Part shown: positions 44,827 to 52,392 of the stretch, one piece after another
Layout: each line of letters begins with the position of its first letter
Numbering within the stretch: the stretch's first letter is position 1
From: Lysobacter sp. yr284
GTDB taxonomy: Bacteria; Pseudomonadota; Gammaproteobacteria; Xanthomonadales; Xanthomonadaceae
NCBI RefSeq assembly: GCF_900107375.1
Contig: NZ_FNPT01000021.1
Coordinates: 24,856-88,855, forward strand
Length of the DNA: 64,000 bases
Reading direction: 5' to 3'
Program-made: the position numbers and the translations under genes
Notes under the pieces: generated by a model
What the model was told of the DNA's origin: nothing
The model's database searches: none
What the model saw: only the letters and a program-made list of their open reading frames with translations

Positions 44827-45063
44827 GGCGTGAAGTGGCGGCCGCGCGACGCGCTGGAACGCAGCACAGTCGAGGGACTCGTCGGCATCCAGACGCAGCG
44901 ACGGCCGACGCCGTCGCTACCTGCAGCGAGTCGGCGCGAGGACTACGGCAGAACCGGTCCCGCATCCGCCGCACGCGCGTGCCGCGGTCCTGCGCCATGG
45001 CGGTTCGCGGCTCGTTCCGAACGTGCCCGTGGGCGCCGCAACGCGCACGGCCCGACCGCAGGC

Positions 45064-46134
45064 TCAGCCGCGCTCGAGCAGATCCTGCGCCTGCCGCGCC
45101 AGTTCGCGGGTCAGCTCGAACGCGCCCAGCGCGTGCGCGCGCCGCGCCTGGCCCGACCACAACGACATGAAGCCGTCGTCGCCGGCGGCTTCGGCGTGCG
45201 CGCGCAACGGCGCCAGCGCCGCGCCCGCGCCCGGGAACGCTGGCGCCAGCGGCGACAGCGGCCCCAGTTCGCGCATCGTCCGGTTGACGATGCTGCGCGC
45301 GGGCCGGCCGCTGAACACGTTGGTCAGCGCGGTGTCGTCGCCCTCGCCCGCGGCCAGCGCGCGCCGGTGCAACGGCGCCACCGTGGCTTCCGGACAGAAC
45401 AGGTAGGCGGTGCCGACCTGCACCGCCGCCGCGCCGAGCGCGAACGCCGCGGCGATGCCGCGGCCGTCGAAGATGCCGCCGGCGGCGATCACCGGCAGCT
45501 TCACCGCGTCGGCCACGCGCGGCAGCAGCGCGAACAGGCCGGCCTGCGCGGACACGTCCTGGCCGTCGAGAAACACGCCGCGATGGCCGCCGGCTTCGTT
45601 GCCCTGGGCGATGATCGCGTCGCAGCCGCGCTGTTCCAGCCACACCGCCTCGGCCACGGTGGTGGCCGAGGCGACCGCGCGCGCGCCGCTGGCGCGCACC
45701 CGCGCCAGCAGGTCCGGCGCGGGCAGGCCGAAATGGAAACTCACTACCTGCGGACGCAGCGCTTCGACCAGCGCGCACCAGGCCTCGTCGAACGGCGCAC
45801 GCGACGCGGCGGCGCTGGCGGCGCCGGGATCCAGGCCGAATTCGAGGTAGTACGGGCGCAGGCGTTCGCGCCAGGCCGCCTCGCGCGCCGGGTCGGGCGC
45901 GGCCGGGCGATGGCAGAAGAAGTTGAGGTTGAGCGGCGCGTCGGTCGCCGCGCGGTACTGCGCGACCTGTTCGCGCGCCTGCGCCGGCGAGAGCATCGCG
46001 CACGGCAGCGAGCCCAGCGCGCCGGCGCGCGCGGCGGCGATGGCCAACGCGGCGGCGTGCGCGCCCGCCATCGGCGCCTGCACGATCGGCAAGGCGATGC
46101 CGAACAGCTCCTGGATACGGCGATCGGGCCACAT
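45064..46134 (-). CDS. Nitronate monooxygenase family FMN protein
   Basis: A 356-aa TIM-barrel flavoprotein. MWPDRRIQELFGIALPIVQA then PMAGAHAAALAIAAARAGAL is the FMN-binding start. LNLNFFCHRP, VSFHFGLPAP, and the phosphate motif AIIAQGNEAGGHRGVF with VIAAGGIFDGRGIAAAFALG are the family landmarks. It oxidises nitroalkanes or related nitronates in characterised members. Whether it joins the RiPP-like locus that starts 266 bases away (same strand) is not clear; it is more likely independent. No signal peptide. Confidence 0.88.
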   Translation of the reverse strand: MWPDRRIQELFGIALPIVQAPMAGAHAAALAIAAARAGALGSLPCAMLSPAQAREQVAQYRAATDAPLNLNFFCHRPAAPDPAREAAWRERLRPYYLEFGLDPGAASAAASRAPFDEAWCALVEALRPQVVSFHFGLPAPDLLARVRASGARAVASATTVAEAVWLEQRGCDAIIAQGNEAGGHRGVFLDGQDVSAQAGLFALLPRVADAVKLPVIAAGGIFDGRGIAAAFALGAAAVQVGTAYLFCPEATVAPLHRRALAAGEGDDTALTNVFSGRPARSIVNRTMRELGPLSPLAPAFPGAGAALAPLRAHAEAAGDDGFMSLWSGQARRAHALGAFELTRELARQAQDLLERG

Positions 46135-46399
46135 CGGTGCGCACTCCAGCGAAGACCTGCGCGCAGCATGCCACCGGCCGCGCGCACGGTGTTGGCCGGC
46201 AGTGGCGTTCTGCGATGCCGATGCGCGGCCGCCACGCGGCGCGTGTGCGGCGGCCGCAATGCAACGCGCCCGCGCGCGCCCGACCCGCGAGCCGAGCGCG
46301 CCGGCCGCATCGAAACCCGATGCGCAAGCGCCCGCGACGCGCAGGCCGCTGCAGCGATCGCCCGCCGGCCGCCGCCACGCGGCGAAGGCGGGCGCGCGC

Positions 46400-47590
46400 T
46401 CAGTCCTGGCGCCAGACCTCGCCGGCCGGGTCGAACTCGGACGTGCGCATGCGCGTGCCGCGCCAGCCGAAGCCGCACACCGCGAGCGGCCCGTCGGCGA
46501 GCGGGTCCAGGCCGAACTCGCGCTCGATGTCGACCTCGTTGATCGCCGAGGTCACGAACGCCCCCAGCCCCAGTTCGGTCGCGCTCAGGTACAGCGTCTG
46601 CGACAGGTGGCCGACATCCAGCAGCAGCGCGCGATAGGCCTTGGCGTGGCCGCGGTATTTCCAGAAGCTGCGCGCGTAGCGCGGCGCCAGCACCGCCAGC
46701 GCGTGCGCGTCGGCGAACCAGTGCTGCCCGGCCACCGCCTGCGCGGCGAACTGCGCCAGCGGCAGCGCCGGCGGCGGCATCGGCTCCAGCGCGTGCGCGA
46801 CCGGGTGGTAGTGGTACAGCCCCGGCGCCACGCCTTCGACGTTGCGCACGATCAGATAGGCCTCGGTGGCGTGCAGGCCGCCGCCGGACGGGGTGTGCTT
46901 CTTGAGGAACACGGTGTCCTCGCCGACCCGCACCTGCGCCTGCGCGGCGAACACGCGCTGCAGCATGCGCGCGAACGTCGGCAGCGGCAGCGCGCGTTCG
47001 GCGTCGAAGTTGCGGCAGGTGGCGCGGCGCGCGAGCAGGCGCTCGAACTCGCCGTCGTCCTGGCGCGGCAGCGCCTGGCGCTGCGCGGCGTCGCCGCGCT
47101 CGACCACGTGCGGCGGCGGCGCGCCGAGTTGCCGGCGCAGGTCGGCGGCGGTGCTCATCTCGGCCGCGTCCATCGCCGCGGCGCTGTCCAGGCCCTGCCA
47201 ACGGCCGAGCCGGTGCGCCAGCGCGGCCGGCGGCCACCAGTGCGCCTGGCGCAGCGCTTCGTCGCGGCGGCGGTGTTCGCGGCGGCCGGCGTCGGCGCCG
47301 TCCCCGTCTTCGGCCTCGCACAGCAACAGGCCGCGGTCGAGCAGTTCGGCGACCGCCGCGGCGTGCGTCTGCAGCCACGGCGCCGCCTGGGTCCACGCGC
47401 CGGGGCCGATCCGGCCGAGCAGCTCGCGCGCGGCGGCGTCGATCTCGACCTCGGCGTCCAGGTGCGGCGCCAGCGCCAGCCAGCGCAGGCTGCGGCGGAT
47501 GCCGGCCTCGCCGGCCAGCAACGAGGCCAGATCGAAACCGGCGTCTTCGCGCGGCTCCAGGTAAAGGATGGCGCAACGGCGGATACGCAT
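46400..47590 (-). CDS. SagB-type peptide-maturation dehydrogenase (nitroreductase fold)
   Basis: A 396-aa FMN protein. The first 180 residues are a helical extension found in peptide-modifying relatives (MRIRRCAILYLEPREDAGFD). The FMN nitroreductase fold starts at RRATCRNFDAER near 185, has KKHTPSGGGLHATEAYLI and VAPGLYHYHPV, and ends with SFWKYRGHAKAYRALLLDVG and LSATELGLGAFVTSAIN. This resembles the predicted 'peptide maturation dehydrogenase' family, related to SagB, which oxidises azolines to azoles. It diverges from the precursor gene (390 bp apart). Start at 47590 by family N-terminus; the longer frame is low-complexity. Confidence 0.8.
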   Translation of the reverse strand: MRIRRCAILYLEPREDAGFDLASLLAGEAGIRRSLRWLALAPHLDAEVEIDAAARELLGRIGPGAWTQAAPWLQTHAAAVAELLDRGLLLCEAEDGDGADAGRREHRRRDEALRQAHWWPPAALAHRLGRWQGLDSAAAMDAAEMSTAADLRRQLGAPPPHVVERGDAAQRQALPRQDDGEFERLLARRATCRNFDAERALPLPTFARMLQRVFAAQAQVRVGEDTVFLKKHTPSGGGLHATEAYLIVRNVEGVAPGLYHYHPVAHALEPMPPPALPLAQFAAQAVAGQHWFADAHALAVLAPRYARSFWKYRGHAKAYRALLLDVGHLSQTLYLSATELGLGAFVTSAINEVDIEREFGLDPLADGPLAVCGFGWRGTRMRTSEFDPAGEVWRQD

Positions 47591-47898
47591 CGCAGGCTCG
47601 CGGGCAGGCGGCCGCCGCGGCCGGCGGCGGGTCGGACGGCGTCGCGCGCGGCGGGCCAGCCCGGCATTGTCGGGCGCACGGCCCGCGCGCGGCAATGTCG
47701 CTCCTGGCCGTCGCGGCGCCGGGCCGGCATGCGCACGCCGGGCACGCCCGCATACTTGCTCCGGTACGCGCCGCGGTGCCGCCGCGTGCCGGGCGGCCAG
47801 GCCCGGCGCGTTCAGCAACTTCAGCTTGGTTTATGCCGGCCGCGCTGCAGCGCAGCGGAAAAACCCTCGAAAACCCGCATTTGTCCGGCGCGTTCCGG

Positions 47899-47927
47899 TT
47901 GTACCGTTAGAGAGGGAAGGTTAGATT
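47899..47927 (+). promoter_or_regulatory. Likely precursor-peptide promoter
   Basis: TTGTAC (47899-47904) and TAGATT (47922-47927) are spaced by exactly 17 bases and end 52 bases before the precursor ATG. Nothing else in the divergent spacer 47591-47979 is recognisable apart from the maturation-dehydrogenase side, where I see no clear promoter. Confidence 0.6.
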
Positions 47928-47979
47928 TCACGCTGTTTTCACGCCGGAACGGCACGTCAATCACGAGGGGAATGAGGAC

Positions 47980-48357
47980 ATGGCAAACAAAGAATCCGGC
48001 GGCCATACGCCGTTGAGCGCCGAAGTCGCCGACAAGCTGCTCGACCTGTTGAGCAAGGACAACGAGTTCCGCACCCTGTTCCAGAAGGATGCGACCGCAG
48101 CGCTGGCCAAGGCCGGCCATGCGCCGGCGCAGGAAATGATCGCCAGCGGCAGCTACTCGCCGACCGCCTATGGCTGCATGGCCGCGGCCAACATCGCGAC
48201 CAAGGCCGAGATCGAATCCGCGCGCCTGGAGATCAAGGGCATGCTGACCTCAGCGGCCTCGCACACCAACCCTCATTGCTTCGAAACCGGCCTGCTCGGC
48301 GCCGAAGCGCGCGCCAAGGGCATCGGCGGCGGCACCGGCGGCGACGAGCCGCTCTGA
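47980..48357 (+). CDS. NHLP-type RiPP precursor peptide
   Basis: A 125-aa peptide. The leader (LSAEVADKLLDLLSKDNEFR, TLFQKDATAALAKAGHAPAQ) has the nitrile-hydratase-like helical signature used by NHLP precursors. It is followed by YGCMAAANIATKAEIESARL and a C-terminal core-like segment with Ser, Thr, Cys and His (SAASHTNPHCFETGLLGAEA) and a Gly-rich tail (GIGGGTGGDEPL). It matches the family predicted as 'putative modified peptide' next to a cyclase and a SagB-type dehydrogenase in Xanthomonadaceae. AGGGGA and GAGG precede the ATG. Product unknown. Confidence 0.82.
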   Translation: MANKESGGHTPLSAEVADKLLDLLSKDNEFRTLFQKDATAALAKAGHAPAQEMIASGSYSPTAYGCMAAANIATKAEIESARLEIKGMLTSAASHTNPHCFETGLLGAEARAKGIGGGTGGDEPL

Positions 48358-50918
48358 GGCCAGGCGCGGCGGAAGGCCTCGGCCTGCCGCTGCGCTTCGT
48401 CTTCCCGGCCCAGGCGCGCGAGGCTGCGCGCCTGTTCGCGCAAGGCCAGGGTGGTGTCGGCGACGTTGAGCGTCTGCAGCACCTGGCTGCCGGCGGTCTC
48501 GATGTAGGCGCGGCCGCGCTGTTGCGCCAGCCAGCGCGCTTCGGCCAGCGCGTCCTCGTCCTGGCCGGCGGCGGTATAGGCCGCCTGCAGCGCGCTGTGG
48601 ACCTGGAACAATTCGTCGCCGCGCAGCAGCGGCCGCAGCAGGCGCACCGCTTCTTCGGGCTTGCCGTCCAGGCGCAGCTGCCCGGCCTGGACCACGGTCA
48701 GCAACTGCGCCACCAGCGGATCGCCGATGCGCTTGACCAGCGGTTCCAGGATCGGCAGCAGTTGCCGCGCCACCGCCGCGTCGCCGTGGCGCTGGGCCAG
48801 GTAGGCCGCGCTCAGCGCGACGAAGGCCTGTTCGTTGCGCAGCGGGTCGGCCTCGTCGCCGGCCTGGGCGGCGGACTTGCGGCATAGCGTCGCCAGCGCC
48901 TCGCTGCGCGGCGGCCGGCCGTTCAGGCCTTCCACCATCATCCGGATCAGCGCGAACTGGTTGGCCAGCACCGGGGTGCCGGCGACCGCGTCGCGCTCGG
49001 CGCGCTGGGCGGTCTTTTCCGCGTCGTTCCAGCGGCCGCGGTCGACCGCGACGGCGATGCGTTCGAGGTTGTTGGTCAGCCCGTCGGTGCTGGTGTCGGT
49101 GGGCAGCTTTTGCAGCAGCGCCTGGGCCTCGTCGAAGCGGCGCAGGGTCGCCAGCGCGGCGGCGCGGCGACGGTTGGGGCCGTAGCGGCCGACCTTCTCG
49201 CCCTGCTCGAAGCTGGCCAGCGCGGCCTTGGCGTCGCCCTGGGCGAGTTGGGCGCGGCCCATCAGTTCGACCGCGCTGCTGCGCAGCGGGTTCTGCGGCG
49301 CGGTCGCGGCCTTGGCGAAGCTCAACGTCTCGCCGAAGCGGTTGGCGGCGAACGCGGCCCAGGCGTAGTTGTAGTGGCCGGCGTAGTAGTCGGGGTACAG
49401 GCCGGCCAGCAGCTTCCACTGCGCCGGCGCATGCAGCGCCGGCTGCGGGCCGTACTCGGACGACCACGCGTCCAGGTACAGCGCGTCGCGCGGCGCCAGG
49501 TGCGAGCGCAGCGCGACCGCTTTTTCCAGGTACGGCTGGGCGCGGCGGTTGTCGGCGTCGCCGACGCGCACGCGCAGGGCGCCGAGGTAGGCCAGGGCGA
49601 AGTCCGGGTCCAGGGCGATGGCCTGGTCGAAGTAGCGCAGCGCCTCGGGGTGGCGGCGCTCGCCGTAGGCCTTCAGGCCCAGGGCATAGGCGCGCAGCGC
49701 GTCGAGGTTCTTGGTCGCGACCTTGGGCAGCGGCTCGGAATCGCGTTCGATCGACTTCATCGCCTCGCCGAGCTTCTCGCGCAATCCGGCGGTGACGCTG
49801 TCGATCGAGGCGAGCGTGGATTCCTTGCCGTGGCCGTCGGCGGATTCGGCGTAGACCGTGGTCTGGGTGTGCGGGTCGATGACCTCCGCGCTGACCCGCA
49901 CCCGCCCGCCGACTTCGGCCACGGTCGGCAGGATCACCGCGCGCGCGCCGTCGCGCAGCGCGATCTCCGAGGCGATGGCGCGGTCGAGCGTGGTGTCGGG
50001 CTGGCGCTGCATGCGCTGCAGGGTGTCGCGCGCCTTCAGGTCGCTGAGCACGTTGACGTAGCGCGACTGCTCCAGGCTGATGCGGAAGGCCTGTTCCAGC
50101 GAATCGTCGAGCACGTTCTGGCCGGTCAGGTTGCGCAGGTCGCCGACCACCACCCAGTCGCGCTGGTTGAAGGCGATCGCCGGCTGCGGCCGGGTCGCGA
50201 ACCACGCGCCGGTGCCGATCATCGCCAGCACCGCGACCTCGGCGGCCAGCGCCGCCGGCCGCCGCCACAGCGGGATGTCGCGCCAGGCCTTGGGCCCGTT
50301 CGGCGGCGCGCGCAGCGGGGCGATGCCGGGTTCGCCGACCTCGTAGATTTCCTGCGGCTCGGGCACGCCCTTGAAGCGCCAGCGCCCATGCGATTTCCAC
50401 AGCAGCTGCTGGCCGCGTTCGCCGAGCTCGCGCGCGGCGCGGTGCGCCAGCGGCTCGGCCACCGCCGACAACAGGATCTGGCCCGGCCGCGCGGTCGCCA
50501 TCAGCCGGCCGGCCATCGGCTTGGCCAGGCCTTCGACTTCCACCGGCTTGGCGCCGACCTTGACCGCCTCGTCGCTGTTGCGCCAGGTCAGCACTTCGCC
50601 GACATGCAGGCCGGCGCGGGCCTTGAGTTCGAACTTGCGCGCCGCGCCGATCTCGCGCAGGCCGCGGGCGTAGTCCAGGGCGAAGCCGAGGCCGTCGATC
50701 GGCCGCTCGAACAACAGCAGCAGGCCGTCGGAACGGTCGATCAGGCGCCCGCGCCAGCGCTGCTGCAGCGCCAGCACCAGGCGGTCGTGTTCGCGGAACA
50801 GCTCCGCCGCGGGGCCGTCGCCGATACGCTCGACCAGGGTGGTCGAGTCGCACAGGTCGGTCAGCAGCAGGGTGCGCAGCTGCGGGCCGTCGGCGTCGGG
50901 TCGGTGGGCATCGTTCAT
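48273..50918 (-). CDS. Membrane CHD-type nucleotide cyclase with TPR repeats (peptide-modification-system cyclase)
   Basis: An 881-aa protein. The N-terminal class III cyclase domain has LLLTDLCDSTTLVERIG with metal aspartates D21 and D24, then DRSDGLLLLFE (D64). A transmembrane segment lies at 221-241 (AALAAEVAVLAMIGTGAWF), then a FlgO-like or sensor region (DWVVVGDLRNLTGQNVLDDS). From about 400 to 860 it is TPR-like helices (ALRYFDQAIALDPDFALAYL). This is the arrangement of the cyclase predicted to go with the precursor and dehydrogenase in these loci. It starts 22 bases after the GGDEF gene, so they share a transcript, and its 3' end overlaps the precursor gene by 85 bases in convergent orientation. 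The product, cAMP or cGMP, is unknown. Confidence 0.85.
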   Translation of the reverse strand: MNDAHRPDADGPQLRTLLLTDLCDSTTLVERIGDGPAAELFREHDRLVLALQQRWRGRLIDRSDGLLLLFERPIDGLGFALDYARGLREIGAARKFELKARAGLHVGEVLTWRNSDEAVKVGAKPVEVEGLAKPMAGRLMATARPGQILLSAVAEPLAHRAARELGERGQQLLWKSHGRWRFKGVPEPQEIYEVGEPGIAPLRAPPNGPKAWRDIPLWRRPAALAAEVAVLAMIGTGAWFATRPQPAIAFNQRDWVVVGDLRNLTGQNVLDDSLEQAFRISLEQSRYVNVLSDLKARDTLQRMQRQPDTTLDRAIASEIALRDGARAVILPTVAEVGGRVRVSAEVIDPHTQTTVYAESADGHGKESTLASIDSVTAGLREKLGEAMKSIERDSEPLPKVATKNLDALRAYALGLKAYGERRHPEALRYFDQAIALDPDFALAYLGALRVRVGDADNRRAQPYLEKAVALRSHLAPRDALYLDAWSSEYGPQPALHAPAQWKLLAGLYPDYYAGHYNYAWAAFAANRFGETLSFAKAATAPQNPLRSSAVELMGRAQLAQGDAKAALASFEQGEKVGRYGPNRRRAAALATLRRFDEAQALLQKLPTDTSTDGLTNNLERIAVAVDRGRWNDAEKTAQRAERDAVAGTPVLANQFALIRMMVEGLNGRPPRSEALATLCRKSAAQAGDEADPLRNEQAFVALSAAYLAQRHGDAAVARQLLPILEPLVKRIGDPLVAQLLTVVQAGQLRLDGKPEEAVRLLRPLLRGDELFQVHSALQAAYTAAGQDEDALAEARWLAQQRGRAYIETAGSQVLQTLNVADTTLALREQARSLARLGREDEAQRQAEAFRRAWPQSGSSPPVPPPMPLARASAPSRPVSKQ

Positions 50919-50940
50919 CGCGGCTTCCTGGTGTCGCCGC

Positions 50941-51990
50941 TCAGACGGCGCTGAGCTCGGCGTCCTGCCAATGCACGCGATTGCCGCCCAGGCGCTTGGC
51001 CTGGTAGAGCGCGGCGTCGGCCTGGGCGTACCAATCGTTCCAGTCGCGCTTGGCGCTGACCAGGCAGGCGCCGACGCTGACCGGGCAGATCGTCGGCGGC
51101 GACTGCGGGATCATCAGCAGCCCGTGCACGGTGTGGACGATGAAGTCGGCGAAGCGCATCACGTCCTGGCGGGTGCGCGCGGCGACCAGCAGGCAGAACT
51201 CGTCGCCGCCGAGGCGGCAGGCGATGTCCTCCACCCCGGCCACCGAGCGCAGGATGTTGGCCACGCTCTGCAGCACGCGGTCGCCGGCGAGGTGGCCGTG
51301 TTCGTCGTTGACCTGCTTGAAGCGGTCGCAGTCGACCAGCACCAGGCCCAGGGTCTCGGCCAGGCCGGCGGCGCGCGCATCCTGCAGGTGCAGGGTCAGC
51401 CCGCGCCGGTTGTACAGGCCGGTCAGGTCGTCGGTGCGCACCAGCTCTTCGGTCTGGTTGAGCTGGTGGGTGGTGGCGTAGAGGCTGTCGAGCGCGGCCT
51501 CCAGGTCCTGGTTGCGGCGGCGCAGGCGGCGGATCAGGCTTTGTTCGTTGAGCACCACGCGCATGATCGCGCGGCGCAGGAAGTAGGAGACCAGCGAGGG
51601 GTCGCGATCGACCAGGCGCTGGAATTCCTCGTGGCGCAGTTCCACCAGCAGGCCGTCGGTGGCGGCGATGGCGTCGGCGCTGCGGGCGTGGTCTCCGATC
51701 AGCAGGCCGAGTTCGCCGAAGAATTCGCGTACGCCCAGGCGCTTGGTGACCAGGTCGTCGCCGAAGTCGAGGACGATCGCGCCGCGCGCGATCACGAACA
51801 TGGTGGTGCCCAGTTCGCCGCGGCGGAACAGCACCTGCCCGGCCTCGACCCGGCGCGGGCGGCCGATCTCGGCGAACAGTTCGAATTCGCCCGGCGTCAG
51901 CACCGCCATCGCCACATCCGTCGGCGCCGCGGTCATCGCCGAATTGTCGGTATCGCGGCCCGTCGACGGCGCCGCCATGTCGCGATTCAT
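50941..51990 (-). CDS. Cyclic-nucleotide-binding diguanylate cyclase (CRP-like domain plus GGDEF)
   Basis: A 349-aa cytosolic protein. Residues 30-145 are a cNMP-binding domain (LTPGEFELFAEIGRPRRVEA, LFRRGELGTTMFVIARG, and the phosphate-binding cassette FFGELGLLIGDHARSADAIA). A helical connector leads to the GGDEF domain: DDLTGLYNRRGL, VLVDCDRFKQVND, and an intact RLGGDEFCLL (GGDEF 261-265). An active site and no degenerate residue suggest c-di-GMP synthesis controlled by a cyclic nucleotide or another ligand. Start at 51990 with GGAG six bases upstream; co-transcribed with the cyclase. Confidence 0.88.
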   Translation of the reverse strand: MNRDMAAPSTGRDTDNSAMTAAPTDVAMAVLTPGEFELFAEIGRPRRVEAGQVLFRRGELGTTMFVIARGAIVLDFGDDLVTKRLGVREFFGELGLLIGDHARSADAIAATDGLLVELRHEEFQRLVDRDPSLVSYFLRRAIMRVVLNEQSLIRRLRRRNQDLEAALDSLYATTHQLNQTEELVRTDDLTGLYNRRGLTLHLQDARAAGLAETLGLVLVDCDRFKQVNDEHGHLAGDRVLQSVANILRSVAGVEDIACRLGGDEFCLLVAARTRQDVMRFADFIVHTVHGLLMIPQSPPTICPVSVGACLVSAKRDWNDWYAQADAALYQAKRLGGNRVHWQDAELSAV

Positions 51991-52178
51991 CCCGATCTCC
52001 CCGCGCCCCACATCCCCTGTGGAGCCTTGACGGCAGGATAGCACCTGGTCTGTGCAGCTAACGCCGGCGCGGGGGAGAAGCGGCCACCCTGCACGCCGAC
52101 CATCGCCGCACACACATACACATCCCAGCCCATGGCCACGGAGTGTAATCCCGGCAGGCGGCGCGGCATCCGCCGCAA

Positions 52179-52196
52179 CGTTGCGTATACGCAACG
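52179..52196. promoter_or_regulatory. Perfect 18-bp palindrome, probable operator
   Basis: CGTTGCGTATACGCAACG is a perfect palindrome with a GTATAC core, in the 402-bp divergent spacer between the GGDEF gene and the S9 peptidase gene. GTATAC cores are typical of GntR/FCD-type operators. No other promoter element stands out in the spacer. Confidence 0.5.
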
Positions 52197-52392
52197 CCGG
52201 CGCGCGCGCCGGCGACGTCGGCCGGGTTGCGGTCGCGGGGCTGAATCGCTCATCGCGCGTCTCGGGCATCCGGCCCGGCACGCCGCGGCGGCGCACCCAG
52301 CCCCGCGCCGCGGCCATGGCCTTCGGCACTGCGCCGTGGGGCGCAGGCTGTTCATATTCGAACCTCGACTGTCACGGAAACGGAGAACCACC

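Noticed and set aside
43644..45170. 508-codon frame overlapping the alpha/beta hydrolase
   Set aside because: Arg/Pro/Ala-rich frame-shifted copy of the hydrolase gene; the real product in the neighbouring frame has a signal and hydrolase motifs.
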